Position numbers and translations under genes: made by a program | In this document: positions 17,034 to 25,580 of the stretch, piece by piece | How the letters are laid out: every line of letters starts with the position of its first letter | Position numbering within the stretch: position 1 is the first letter of the stretch | NCBI RefSeq assembly: GCF_902859725.1 | Contig: NZ_CADIJP010000004.1 | Coordinates: forward strand, 124,001-188,000 | Direction of reading: 5' to 3' | DNA from: Achromobacter mucicolens | Lineage (GTDB): Bacteria > Pseudomonadota > Gammaproteobacteria > Burkholderiales > Burkholderiaceae_B | Length of the DNA: 64,000 nucleotides | The notes under the pieces: model-generated | What the model saw: the letters and a program-made list of their open reading frames with translations, nothing else | Told to the model about the DNA's origin: nothing | The model's database searches: none

Positions 17034-17957
17034 ATGAAAGGCTCCCGCAACTCCCTGTCTTCGCTGCGCATCTTCCTCACCGCCGCCGAAACGCTGAACT
17101 TCAGCCGCGCGGCCGAGGCGCTTAGCCTGACCCAAAGCGCGGTCAGCAAACACGTGGCGGCGTTGGAGGACCGATTGGGCACGGCCCTCTTCAAGCGCAT
17201 GCCCGCGGGCCTGCGGCTTACGTACGCGGGCGCCCTGTACCTGGAACGCATCAGCGCGGCAGTGCGGCTCATCGACGAGGCCGATGCGCTGGTCGCCAAC
17301 CCCGCGTCGCGCGTCGCCCTGAATGTGGCTGTCTCGCCGTCGTTTGCGCAGTTTTTCCTGCTGCCCAGGCTGGCCGAGTTCTTTGAATTGCACCCTGAGA
17401 TCCGAGTCAACATCCGCCCTCGGCTGCTGCATGGCCGCGACCGCTCTGAACGATTCGACGCGGAGATCCAGCTTCACACGGGATATGTGTCGGGCATGAG
17501 CGCGCAGTATCTGTGCGGCCGCGAAATGGCGCTGGTGGCAGCGCCCTCTGTGATCAAGCGCCATCCGGTCAAGTGCGTGGACGACATCGCCCGATTGCCC
17601 TTGCTCAAGCGCGCCCAGCGCGGCTATGGCTGGGACGAGTGGCGGGCCGACGTCGCCCCGTTGTGGTCCGGTCCCGCCGCCACCGCGGCGGAATACGAAG
17701 GCTTTTCCATCCTGCTGCCGGCGGTGCTCAATGGCTTGGGCGCGGGCATCATGCCGCTGTGCATGGTGCTGGAGCATCTGGAGTCGGGACGCCTGGTGCG
17801 GCCCTTCGGCGAGGCCATCGAAGGCCGCTACGGCTATCACCTGATGCAACCTCGTCCCAACGTCGGCGGCCCTTACTGCGAAGCGTTCTGCGAGTGGGTC
17901 ATCGCGCAGGGCCAGGCGCTGAATATGCAGACGCGGCAATACGCGGGCATTGCCTAG
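17034..17957 (+). CDS. LysR-family transcriptional regulator (next to Bug protein)
   Basis: A 307-residue LysR regulator. The winged helix-turn-helix is near the N-terminus (FSRAAEALSLTQSAVSKHVA), followed by a two-lobed effector domain. The segment LRIFLTAAETLNFSRAAEAL and the C-terminal layout resemble the GcvA-like group. It is divergent from comEC and 138 bases before a Bug-type binding-protein gene on the same strand. A TACAGT box at 16997-17002 could be its -10 element. A perfect inverted repeat lies in the gap downstream, so it probably controls the Bug and peptidase genes in response to an organic acid or amide. Confidence 0.92.
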   Translation: MKGSRNSLSSLRIFLTAAETLNFSRAAEALSLTQSAVSKHVAALEDRLGTALFKRMPAGLRLTYAGALYLERISAAVRLIDEADALVANPASRVALNVAVSPSFAQFFLLPRLAEFFELHPEIRVNIRPRLLHGRDRSERFDAEIQLHTGYVSGMSAQYLCGREMALVAAPSVIKRHPVKCVDDIARLPLLKRAQRGYGWDEWRADVAPLWSGPAATAAEYEGFSILLPAVLNGLGAGIMPLCMVLEHLESGRLVRPFGEAIEGRYGYHLMQPRPNVGGPYCEAFCEWVIAQGQALNMQTRQYAGIA

Positions 17958-17997
17958 AACCTGACTGCTTTCAAGCCGCCGGCCCTGCGAGAGCACC

Positions 17998-18014
17998 TAT
18001 TCCAGTTTGGAATA
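17998..18014. promoter_or_regulatory. Perfect inverted repeat TATTCCA-GTT-TGGAATA
   Basis: A 7-3-7 perfect palindrome lies 82 bases before the Bug-protein start, followed by a second perfect palindrome TATGCGCATA at 18018-18027. The site contains a T-N11-A pattern and is well placed as a LysR operator for the Bug-peptidase genes. Confidence 0.55.
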
Positions 18015-18095
18015 TCCTATGCGCATACTTCCTTTGCGAGGGGCCAGCGCGCGCACCACAATGACGTGAATAATTCATGGATCACCATAAAAATC

Positions 18096-19073
18096 ATGTT
18101 CAAGTGGAAAAAACTGCTGGCCGCCATGGCCGTTCCCGCGTGCTTCGCAAGCGTGCAATCCGCCTCGGCCGCCTATCCCGACAAACCCATCAAGATCGTC
18201 GTGCCGTATTCGGCGGGCGGCAGCTCGGACGTGGTGGCCCGGGCCATCAGCGATCAATTGAGCGCCCAGCTTGGGCAGTCCGTTGTTGTCGAGAACCGGG
18301 CGGGCGCGGGATCGATGCTGGGCACCGCCTACGTGGCGACCGAGGCGCCCGATGGCTACACGCTGTTGCTGGCCGACGTGCCGTTCACCATCGTGCCGGC
18401 GCTGTACAAGGACCGTGTGAAATACGACGCGAAAAAGGATTTCACGCCGATCACGCTGCTGGGCCTGTCGCCCATGTACCTGTTCGTGAATCCCGGGTTC
18501 GAGGCGCAGGACGTGCCGTCGCTGGTCAAGATCGCTTCGGCCAAGCCGGACACCATCTCCATCGGTTCGGGCGGCAACGGCTCGCTGACCCATCTGATGG
18601 CCGAACTGTTCATGCAGAACACCGGCACCAAGCTCGCGCACATCCCCTACAAGGGCGCGTCGGCATCGGTCAATGACCTGGCCGGCCGCCAGATCGACGC
18701 CAGCTTTACGACGATGGCCTCGGCCGTTGCCCTGTTCCAGAGCGGCAAGATCAAGCCGATTGGCGTGTCCTCGCCCGCCCGTCAGGCCGGCACGCCGGAC
18801 GTGCCGACGTTCCAGGAACTGGGCTATCCGGGCCTGACCGTGCAAAGCTGGTGGGGACTGGTCGCGCCGGCCGGCACGCCTGAGGCCGTCCAGAAAAAAC
18901 TGTCGGAAGCGATGGCCAAGGTCATGCAGTCCGAGCCCGTCAAGCAGCGGCTCGCCAGCGTGGGCATGAACCTGCCGCCCGACACCAGCGCCGCAGCCCT
19001 CAAGGCGTTGCTGACGCAGGACTTCGCCCGCTGGGCCGATCTGGTGCAGCGCGCCAATATCACCTTCGAATAA
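18096..19073 (+). CDS. Tripartite tricarboxylate transporter (Bug/TctC) binding protein
   Basis: A 325-residue periplasmic receptor of the Bug family, expanded in Bordetella and Achromobacter. A signal peptide (MFKWKKLLAAMAVPACFA, cleaved near SASAAYP) precedes hallmark motifs YPDKPIKIVVPYSAGGSSDV, RAGAGSMLGTAYVA and APDGYTLLLADV. ATG 18096 is preferred to the upstream GTG at 18066 because the signal peptide begins there. No TctA or TctB membrane subunit is nearby, so it must share a permease encoded elsewhere or act as a sensor. The LysR gene upstream and the M28 peptidase 46 bases downstream suggest a carboxylate- or amide-containing ligand. Confidence 0.93.
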   Translation: MFKWKKLLAAMAVPACFASVQSASAAYPDKPIKIVVPYSAGGSSDVVARAISDQLSAQLGQSVVVENRAGAGSMLGTAYVATEAPDGYTLLLADVPFTIVPALYKDRVKYDAKKDFTPITLLGLSPMYLFVNPGFEAQDVPSLVKIASAKPDTISIGSGGNGSLTHLMAELFMQNTGTKLAHIPYKGASASVNDLAGRQIDASFTTMASAVALFQSGKIKPIGVSSPARQAGTPDVPTFQELGYPGLTVQSWWGLVAPAGTPEAVQKKLSEAMAKVMQSEPVKQRLASVGMNLPPDTSAAALKALLTQDFARWADLVQRANITFE

Positions 19074-19119
19074 CACGCAAGCAACGCCGCGCGGCATGCG
19101 CGCGGCGCCGGAGACATTG

Positions 19120-20409
19120 ATGACGACAAGCTGGCAACAGCAGGCCGCCGACGAAGCGGCCTTGATGCACGATTTCCAGACCCTTTGCAGTTTTGGCGGA
19201 CGCCTGTCCGGCACCGGGCAGGACGATGCAGCCATGGACTGGGCGCTGGACCGGCTCCGGGAAATCGGACCCGACGTGCGGCGCGTGCCGGTGCCCTACG
19301 ATGGCTGGCGCTGCCTGTCCAGCCGCCTGACGCTGCTGGGCGACGCGCCCGAGGATCTGGAGTGCGTGCCCCTGCTACGCTCGGCCTCCACCGCCGCGCA
19401 AGGCCTGGAAGGCGAAGTCCTGGATGTCGGCGCGGGCCGCCCGGAGGACTTCGAGCGTGCCGGCGATGCCGTGCGCGGCCGGATCGTGCTGGTGCGCCAT
19501 GAATATCCGTTCTCGCAAACGCACGTGCACCGCCGCCGCAAATACGACATGGCGGTCGCTCAGGGCGCCGCCGCTTTCCTCATTGCCAACACGCTGCCCG
19601 GCGCGGGCCCCTTGTCCGGCTCCTCCGGCCGCCCCCGCGACGGCGCAGGCATTCCCGCGGCTTATATTGGCCACGAAGCCGCATCCGCATTGACCGCCCG
19701 GCCCAGCGTCCGCGTCCGCTTGCAGATCCAGGGCGAAGAGTTGCGCGATTCGATGGCCTGCGCGGGCGTTCTGGACCTGCCCGGCGGCCGGGACAGCCGG
19801 ATCGTGATCAGCGCCCACATGGACGGCCACGACCTCGGCCAGAGCGCGCTGGACAATGCCACGGGCGTTGCCGTCGCGCTGGCTGCCGCGCGGCTGCTGG
19901 CAAAGCGGCTGGGCCCGGACACGCCTGGACTGCGTATCTGCTTCTTCACCGCTGAAGAATGGGCGCTCGCCGGATCGGCCCGCTACCTGGCCGACATGCC
20001 GGCCACCGAGCGTCAACGGCTGAAGTTCGACATCAACCTGGACACCGTTGCAGGCGACGACGCGCTCTGCGCGCTGATCAGCGACTATCCGGCGCTGGCG
20101 GACGTGGTCCAGGACACCGCCGCGCGCGCCGGGGTGCCCGTGTCGCACTGGCTGCCTTTCATGCCGAACTCCGACCACGCCAATTTCGCCAAGCAAGGCA
20201 TTCCTGCCCTGCGTCTGGTTGCGGGCTTCGAGAAGCCCGAATCCCGCGTGCGCCACATCCTGTCTCGCGGCGATTTGCCGGACATCATCCGGGAAGACGA
20301 ACTGCGCAACGCGTTGGCCGTCACCTGCGCGATGGCGTCGCTGGCGCTGGAAATGACCGATCCGGAACTGGAGGCGCTAAAAGCCGGTTCCACTTGCCCG
20401 CGCGTCTAG
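19120..20409 (+). CDS. M28-family (aminopeptidase-type) zinc hydrolase
   Basis: A 429-residue M28 metallohydrolase with a PA-like insert (residues about 95-215). The metal ligands are visible: His and Asp in SAHMDGHDLG and SALDNATG, the catalytic Glu pair in FFTAEEWAL, Asp in INLDTVAG and His in NSDHANFAKQG. No signal peptide is seen, so it is probably cytoplasmic. ATG 19120 follows a GGAGA site, whereas ATG 19096 lacks one. It directly follows the Bug binding protein and may hydrolyse an imported peptide- or amide-like compound. The substrate is unknown. Confidence 0.87.
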   Translation: MTTSWQQQAADEAALMHDFQTLCSFGGRLSGTGQDDAAMDWALDRLREIGPDVRRVPVPYDGWRCLSSRLTLLGDAPEDLECVPLLRSASTAAQGLEGEVLDVGAGRPEDFERAGDAVRGRIVLVRHEYPFSQTHVHRRRKYDMAVAQGAAAFLIANTLPGAGPLSGSSGRPRDGAGIPAAYIGHEAASALTARPSVRVRLQIQGEELRDSMACAGVLDLPGGRDSRIVISAHMDGHDLGQSALDNATGVAVALAAARLLAKRLGPDTPGLRICFFTAEEWALAGSARYLADMPATERQRLKFDINLDTVAGDDALCALISDYPALADVVQDTAARAGVPVSHWLPFMPNSDHANFAKQGIPALRLVAGFEKPESRVRHILSRGDLPDIIREDELRNALAVTCAMASLALEMTDPELEALKAGSTCPRV

Positions 20410-20430
20410 CGCAACCTCGGCGACCTCGAT

Positions 20431-20455
20431 TGCCCGGCCGCGATGCGGCCGGGCA
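20431..20455. terminator. Strong GC hairpin after the M28 gene
   Basis: TGCCCGGCCGC-GAT-GCGGCCGGGCA is a perfect 11-base-pair stem with a 3-base loop, 22 bases after the stop. It lacks a T-tract, but its position between two genes on the same strand suggests a transcript boundary. Confidence 0.55.
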
Positions 20456-20527
20456 CGCCGCTTGCTGAATATCCGGTTCCACAGGCAGCACCCCGCTGCC
20501 TGATCCTTCCAAACCAAGGAGACCGAT

Positions 20528-20977
20528 ATGGCCGATCATGTGATCAAGGTGCTGAACAAACTCATCGAAACGTCGAAGAACGGCGAGAAGGGCTTCGCTT
20601 CGGCGGCCGAGGACGCGAAGGCTCCCGAGTTGCAGGAACTCTTTCGCAACCGCTCCCGTGATTGCGCCGCCGGCGCCGCGGAATTGCAAGCGCTCGTGGC
20701 GCAGATGGGCGGCGAGCCCGAAGACAGCGGCACGGTGGCTGGCGCCATGCACCGTGGCTGGACCAACATTAAGGCAGCGGTTTCCAGCCGCACCGACCTG
20801 ACGCTGCTCGAGGAATGCGAAAAAGGCGAGGACGTGGCCAAGGCGGACTACGACAAGGCGCTGAAGGAAACGCTGCCGGAAAACGTGCGCGCCATCGTCG
20901 AACGCCAATACCAGGGCGTGCTGCACAACCACGACCAGATCCGCGACCTGCGTAACCGCTACCGCGCCACGACGTAA
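20528..20977 (+). CDS. PA2169-family four-helix-bundle protein (DUF2383)
   Basis: A 149-residue protein, almost wholly helical, with the ferritin-like DUF2383 pattern: VIKVLNKLIETSKNGEKGFA near the N-terminus, an ELFRNRSRDCAAGAAELQAL helix, and a C-terminal helix ending VLHNHDQIRDLRNRYR. No signal peptide or membrane segment is seen. Relatives are small stress- or stationary-phase proteins of unclear role. A GGAGA ribosome site lies just before the ATG. It is a single-gene unit bounded by GC-rich hairpins on both sides. Confidence 0.88.
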   Translation: MADHVIKVLNKLIETSKNGEKGFASAAEDAKAPELQELFRNRSRDCAAGAAELQALVAQMGGEPEDSGTVAGAMHRGWTNIKAAVSSRTDLTLLEECEKGEDVAKADYDKALKETLPENVRAIVERQYQGVLHNHDQIRDLRNRYRATT

Positions 20978-21009
20978 GCGTCGCACTGCGAACCAGGCAG
21001 TTCGTGATA

Positions 21010-21047
21010 CGCCGCCTGCCCGATGCAAAATGCACGGGCAGGCGGCG
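21010..21047. terminator. Bidirectional hairpin between DUF2383 and GH19 genes
   Basis: CGCCGCCTGCCCG (21010-21022) pairs perfectly with CGGGCAGGCGGCG (21035-21047). The 12-base spacer holds a further TGCA/TGCA pairing. It sits between two converging genes and so probably ends both transcripts. Confidence 0.65.
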
Positions 21048-21060
21048 CGCCCTTGCCGGG

Positions 21061-21696
21061 CTATCGCATCAGTTCGGCATAAACGCGCTTGAACAAGGCA
21101 AAGCGCTCCTTCAGCCCTGCCAGTCCCCCGTTGATGCGCCGCGTAATCCGGGCAAAGTCTTCCAGATCGTCGTCATGGGTCCGGTCGTCGGCCAACTCAT
21201 TCAACCCGCGCGACTGCCAATACCACCCCGCGCTCAGCGCCGCCCATTTCGGGTCGGCCAGCAACTCGGGCGCGTTGACCAGGTCCACGCCCATCGCATC
21301 GCCCGCCGAATCGTAATTGCTGCGTCCCGTCAGCTGGATGATGCCTCGTCCGCGATATCGGTAACCATCGTTGCTTAGCGCATCGCCATTGCCCATCCGG
21401 TTTGCATAAACCAGATTCGCGAGTCCCTGCGGATTATTCACGTAGGGCATCGCGGACGCTTCATCCGGAAATCGTTTGGGCCACACCTTGGTCAACCGCG
21501 CGGCGGTTGAGAAATTAAGGTTCTCCTCGATCCGGTTGTATTGGCTGGATTCATAGCCCGTCTGCGCCAGAAAGCTCGCCAGACGGTCAGGAGTTTCAAT
21601 TTCGTATTTCTGAAACGCGGGCGCCAACGCTTGCGCCCACTCGGCGGGGGCGTTGCAGTTGGGAAACACGCGTTGAAGTTGTTCGGAACTCAGCAT
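21061..21696 (-). CDS. GH19-family (chitinase/endolysin-like) glycoside hydrolase
   Basis: A 211-residue single-domain GH19 protein. The conserved parts are SFLAQTGYESSQYNRIEENL, with the predicted catalytic Glu in YESS and a second acidic region in EENLNFS, and YRYRGRGIIQLTGRSNY in the core. Proteins of this size act as chitinases or as phage-type endolysins cutting peptidoglycan. No signal peptide or wall-binding domain is present, which favours an endolysin-like origin, yet no holin or other phage gene is nearby. An AGAGGA ribosome site precedes the ATG. It faces the DUF2383 gene across a shared hairpin. Confidence 0.88.
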   Translation of the reverse strand: MLSSEQLQRVFPNCNAPAEWAQALAPAFQKYEIETPDRLASFLAQTGYESSQYNRIEENLNFSTAARLTKVWPKRFPDEASAMPYVNNPQGLANLVYANRMGNGDALSNDGYRYRGRGIIQLTGRSNYDSAGDAMGVDLVNAPELLADPKWAALSAGWYWQSRGLNELADDRTHDDDLEDFARITRRINGGLAGLKERFALFKRVYAELMR

Positions 21697-21945
21697 GGCG
21701 GTTCCTCTGCTTGCTTAAAGGTTCGTGCCGCCCGAGCGATAACGTCGCGTGCCCGATTTTCACGACGATCCGGGGCCGGTCAATGATTGTGAGCCTGCCG
21801 GGAAAACCGTCCATACCTCAAATTGCGTACACGCGCCGCCCCGAGCTTGCGCTTCCATGCCGTGGACGCGGGAAACAATTTATGACACACTCAGATATTT
21901 TTGGATACGTTCTTACTTTCTCGTCAATCAACCGACACCACGACC

Positions 21946-22425
21946 ATGAATCGATCGACCAAGAATATGCTGAAACTCGCTGTTGCCTGCGCCGCCGTCC
22001 TGGCGGCAACCGGATGCGCGAAAGTTCCGCTGGCTTCCGCAGAAGATAATCAAAAGGCTAAAACCTTTGCGGCGCCGGACGCCGGAAAATCCGGACTGTT
22101 TGTTTATCGCGACAGTTATGCGGGCAAGGCATTGAAGAAAGACGTGTATATCAATGGCAACTGCCTGGGCGAAACTGCCGACCGGGTTTTTTTCTACACC
22201 CAGGTCGAAGGCGACAAACAGCATAAGGTGTCGACCGAATCGGAATTCTCGCCAAACGATCTGCTGCTGACCATGGAATCCGGCAAAAACTATTTTGTCC
22301 GTCAGTTCATCAAGCTGGGCGTGTTTGTGGGCGGCGCTGGCGTTGAACAGGTGTCCGAAGAGGAAGGCAAACGCGTGATCTCCAAGCCCGAAGTGAAGCT
22401 GGCCGTCGAAGGACAATGCGGCTAG
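21946..22425 (+). CDS. DUF2846-type lipoprotein
   Basis: A 159-residue predicted lipoprotein. The N-terminus MNRSTKNMLKLAVACAAVLA leads to the lipobox AATGC with Cys24 as the lipid attachment site. The body contains a compact domain typical of DUF2846 (GLFVYRDSYAGKALKKDVYI, then VFFYTQVEGDKQHKVSTESE and NDLLLTMESGKNYFVRQF). No function is established for the family. The 249-base gap upstream, shared with the divergent GH19 gene, is relatively AT-rich at 21875-21925 and probably holds its promoter; no clear operator was seen. ATG 21967 is an alternative start. Confidence 0.85.
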   Translation: MNRSTKNMLKLAVACAAVLAATGCAKVPLASAEDNQKAKTFAAPDAGKSGLFVYRDSYAGKALKKDVYINGNCLGETADRVFFYTQVEGDKQHKVSTESEFSPNDLLLTMESGKNYFVRQFIKLGVFVGGAGVEQVSEEEGKRVISKPEVKLAVEGQCG

Positions 22426-22435
22426 GCAGTGCGGC

Positions 22436-22476
22436 CTCCCGCGCCAGGACCGAGTCCTTCGCGTCCCACGCGGGAG
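22436..22476. terminator. Imperfect hairpin after the DUF2846 gene
   Basis: CTCCCGCG (22436-22443) pairs with CGCGGGAG (22469-22476), and a smaller GGAC/GTCC stem lies inside. It starts 11 bases after the stop codon and fits a rho-independent-like structure without a T-tract. Confidence 0.4.
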
Positions 22477-22553
22477 CTTGACACCTTCCCCCTGCCCCCG
22501 GGAACATACGCCATTCACCCGGGGAGCGCGTCCCCGCGCAACATCCGCCCGGC

Positions 22554-23369
22554 ATGCCGCATTCCCATCTGACTCCCCTCGCCCACCACGCCCAGGACCT
22601 TCTGTCCGCCGTCCGCCGTGACGCGCCGCTGGTGCAGTGCCTGACCAACTTCGTTTCCATGAATTACGCGGCCAACGCCGTGCTGGCGATCGGGGCGTCA
22701 CCCGCCATGGTGCATGCCGAAGAAGAGGCCCCTGAATTCGCCGGAATCGCCGGCGCGGTCGTCATCAATATCGGCACGCTCTCCTCGCCGTGGCTGCAAA
22801 GCATGCTGCTGACGGCCAAGGCCGCCGCGCACGCGGGTACGCCCTGGGTGCTTGATCCGGTCGCACACCACGCCACCGCCTTTCGCCGTGACGCCATCCA
22901 GCGTCTGCTGGACCTCAAGCCGGCCATCATCCGCGGCAACGCATCCGAGATCATTGCGCTGGCCGGCGGCCTCAGCTCGGGCAAAGGCGTGGACGCGCGC
23001 GACGCCGTGGCGCATGCCGAGCAGTCTGCCCGGGACATCGCCACGCAGCGCCAGACGGTGGTGGCGGTGACGGGCGAAACCGATTACGTGACGGACGGCG
23101 CACGCGCCGTACACATCACGGGCGGCTCGCCGCTGATGCCGCGCGTGACCGCCACCGGGTGCGCGCTTAGCGCGGTGGTCGGGGCGTTTGCCGCGGTATC
23201 GCGCAATGACGCGTTTGCCGCGGCCGTGGCCGCGCTGTCGTGCTTCGGCATTGCGGGCCAGCGCGCCGCTTTGCATTCCGACGGCCCGGGATCGTTCGCA
23301 TGGCGGTTCCTGGATGCGCTGGCCGCGCTGGAAGCGGATTGCCTGACGCGCGAGTCTCCCCTGCGTTGA
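22554..23369 (+). CDS. thiM: Hydroxyethylthiazole kinase
   Basis: A 271-residue ribokinase-fold enzyme that phosphorylates 4-methyl-5-hydroxyethylthiazole in thiamine salvage. Family motifs are visible: VQCLTNFVSMNYAANAVLAI, the EEEAPEFAGIAGAVVINIGT region, WVLDPVAHHATAFR, IIRGNASEIIALAGG, VAVTGETDYVTDG and the anion-hole loop ATGCALSAVVGAF with the characteristic Cys. Length and order match ThiM. It stands alone, without thiE or thiD neighbours. The 128-base leader shows no TPP-riboswitch signature (no CTGAGA or ACCTGATCTGG-like elements). Confidence 0.95.
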   Translation: MPHSHLTPLAHHAQDLLSAVRRDAPLVQCLTNFVSMNYAANAVLAIGASPAMVHAEEEAPEFAGIAGAVVINIGTLSSPWLQSMLLTAKAAAHAGTPWVLDPVAHHATAFRRDAIQRLLDLKPAIIRGNASEIIALAGGLSSGKGVDARDAVAHAEQSARDIATQRQTVVAVTGETDYVTDGARAVHITGGSPLMPRVTATGCALSAVVGAFAAVSRNDAFAAAVAALSCFGIAGQRAALHSDGPGSFAWRFLDALAALEADCLTRESPLR

Positions 23370-23443
23370 TTTGGCCCCGTGCATGTCACGGGTAGGTCAC
23401 ACACCGTCCCCAAAATTCTTTCCTTCAACACGGAGGAAAGACG

Positions 23444-25564
23444 GTGAAGCCACACCTACGCAAGATCTATGCAGTCACCGCCAGCTTTGCGCTGGTAGCC
23501 GGTTTGTCTGCCTGCGGCGGCGATGACGATGACGACGACACTGCCGTGCCCGAGAGGCCGCCGCAGGCCAGCGTGCCGCAAGGCGCCACGCTGGACGTCG
23601 CGATTCTGGGCACCACGGACCTGCATGCGAACGTGCTCGGTTATGACTATTACAAGCTTGCCGAAGACAAGAGCTACGGCATGGACCGTACAGCCACGCT
23701 GATCGCCAATGCGCGCAAGCAGCACCCGAACACGCTGCTGTTCGACAACGGCGACACGGTGCAGGGCACGGCGCTGTCGGACTATCAAGCGCTGGTGTCG
23801 CCGGTGCAGTGTTCCGACATGATCGCGATCTACAAGCAGATGAAGCTGCTGTCGTACGACGCGGCCACGATGGGCAACCACGAGTTCAACTATGGCCTGC
23901 CCTATCTGTCGCAGATCACCAATGTGGACTTCGGGCTGGCCGGCATCGGCAAGGGCACGGCGCAGACGAACCCGGCGGGCGCCAAGGATTGCGTTGCCCC
24001 GGCATTCCCGTTCGTGTCGGCCAACGTTGTCTCGGCAGCCTCCAAGCAGCCGATCTTCAAGCCGTACGTGCTGCTGGAAAAGACCTTCAAGGCGACCGAC
24101 ACCACCGGCAAGTCCATCGACGTGCCCCTCAAGGTGGGCGTGATCGGCTTTGCGCCGCCGCCCATCATGCAATGGGACAAGGCCAATCTGGAAGGCCACG
24201 TGGAAGTCACGGGCTGGAAGGAGACCGCGGCGCGCTATGTGCCGGAGATGAAGGCCGCGGGCGCGGACCTGGTGGTGGCGCTGGCGCACGGCGGCATCGA
24301 CCTGGCCACGGCCTACAGCCCCGACATGGAGAACGGCGCGGGCTATCTCAGCCAGGTGGCGGGCATCGATGCGCTCATCACGGGGCACCAACATCTGCTC
24401 TTTCCCGACACGAACGCCAAGTCGCAGTTCGCCGGGCAGCCGGGCGTCGAACTGGAAAAGGGCTTGATCAACGGCGTGCCCACCGTGCAAGCTGGCCAAT
24501 GGGGCAACAACCTGGGCCAGATCACGCTCAAGCTGGCGTATGACCAGGGCTGGAAGGTGCAGAAGGACGCCACGCAGGTGCAGCGCATCTCGACAAGGCT
24601 GACCGCGCAAAGCGGATCCACGCCCGCGACCTACGTCGCGCCTGACTCGGCCGCGCAGCAGCTGGTGCAGGCCGAGCACGCCGCGACCATCGACTACGTG
24701 AAGACCCCGATCGGCCAAAGCCAGTTCGACATGGCCACGTACTACGCGCTGGCGGGCGACGTGTCCGCGCTGCAGATCGTGAACATGGCGCAGATCGACT
24801 ACCTGTCCGACTACATTGCCAAGAACAGTCCGTCGTACGCGGCCCTGCCGATCCTGTCGGCCGCAGCGCCGTTCAAGGGCGGCCGCAACGGTCCCGGAGA
24901 CTTCACGTATGTGAAGCAAGGCAACGTCGCCATCAACAACGCGGCCGACCTGTACCTGTACCCGAACACGCTGCAAGTGGTGCGTGTCAGCGGCGACATC
25001 GTGCGCCAGTGGCTGGAGAAGACGGCCGAGCAGTTCAAGCAGATCGACCCCGCACAGGTCGCGCCGCAGGACCTGATCGACACCGGCTTTCCCACGTTCA
25101 ACTTCGACGTGCTGTATGCGGCGGGCAACGCGCTGCGGTATGAAATCGACGTGACGCAGCCGAAGGGCTCGCGCATCACGGCGCTGACGTACAACGGCGC
25201 GCCGCTGGACCTGACCGCGCAGTTCCTGGTGGTGACCAACAATTACCGCGCCAGCGGTGGCGGCGATTTCCCGGGTTTGGCCGGCGGCAAGGGCGACATC
25301 GTGCTGCAAGCGCCGGATGCCAGCCGCGACGTGTTGATCGCCTACATCAAGAAGAACCCCACGCTCGACCTGGCCACTTTCGGGCTGGATCGCAGCTGGC
25401 GCTTCACGCAGGTGAGCGGGCTTGCCGGACCGGTGGTGTTTTCGTCGGTGCCGGGCACGCTGGCGATGGCCACGGCGCACGGCGTGACCAACGTCTCGGT
25501 GTACGACGCGACGCCGGACCCGGTGACGCAGCTGTCACGTTACGCGATTGATCTGACCCAGTAA
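23444..25564 (+). CDS. cpdB: 2',3'-cyclic-nucleotide 2'-phosphodiesterase/3'-nucleotidase (lipoprotein)
   Basis: A 706-residue CpdB-type protein with an N-terminal metallophosphatase domain (GTTDLHANVLGYDYYK, DNGDTVQGTALSDY, MGNHEFNYG, GHQHLLFP) and a C-terminal 5'-nucleotidase domain. It should scavenge nucleotides outside the inner membrane. Unlike soluble periplasmic E. coli CpdB, it has a lipobox LSAC with Cys24, followed by GGDDDDDD, which suggests lipid anchoring with an acidic tether. The start is GTG, chosen because a GGAGGA site lies six bases before it and the signal peptide begins there. It converges with the siderophore ATPase gene. Confidence 0.9.
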   Translation: MKPHLRKIYAVTASFALVAGLSACGGDDDDDDTAVPERPPQASVPQGATLDVAILGTTDLHANVLGYDYYKLAEDKSYGMDRTATLIANARKQHPNTLLFDNGDTVQGTALSDYQALVSPVQCSDMIAIYKQMKLLSYDAATMGNHEFNYGLPYLSQITNVDFGLAGIGKGTAQTNPAGAKDCVAPAFPFVSANVVSAASKQPIFKPYVLLEKTFKATDTTGKSIDVPLKVGVIGFAPPPIMQWDKANLEGHVEVTGWKETAARYVPEMKAAGADLVVALAHGGIDLATAYSPDMENGAGYLSQVAGIDALITGHQHLLFPDTNAKSQFAGQPGVELEKGLINGVPTVQAGQWGNNLGQITLKLAYDQGWKVQKDATQVQRISTRLTAQSGSTPATYVAPDSAAQQLVQAEHAATIDYVKTPIGQSQFDMATYYALAGDVSALQIVNMAQIDYLSDYIAKNSPSYAALPILSAAAPFKGGRNGPGDFTYVKQGNVAINNAADLYLYPNTLQVVRVSGDIVRQWLEKTAEQFKQIDPAQVAPQDLIDTGFPTFNFDVLYAAGNALRYEIDVTQPKGSRITALTYNGAPLDLTAQFLVVTNNYRASGGGDFPGLAGGKGDIVLQAPDASRDVLIAYIKKNPTLDLATFGLDRSWRFTQVSGLAGPVVFSSVPGTLAMATAHGVTNVSVYDATPDPVTQLSRYAIDLTQ

Positions 25565-25580
25565 GCGGTCGCTCACCGCC

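Noticed and set aside
23456-25480. 674-codon minus-strand frame opposite cpdB
   Set aside because: Shadow frame with Arg/His/Val-rich composition; the plus strand has complete CpdB motifs.
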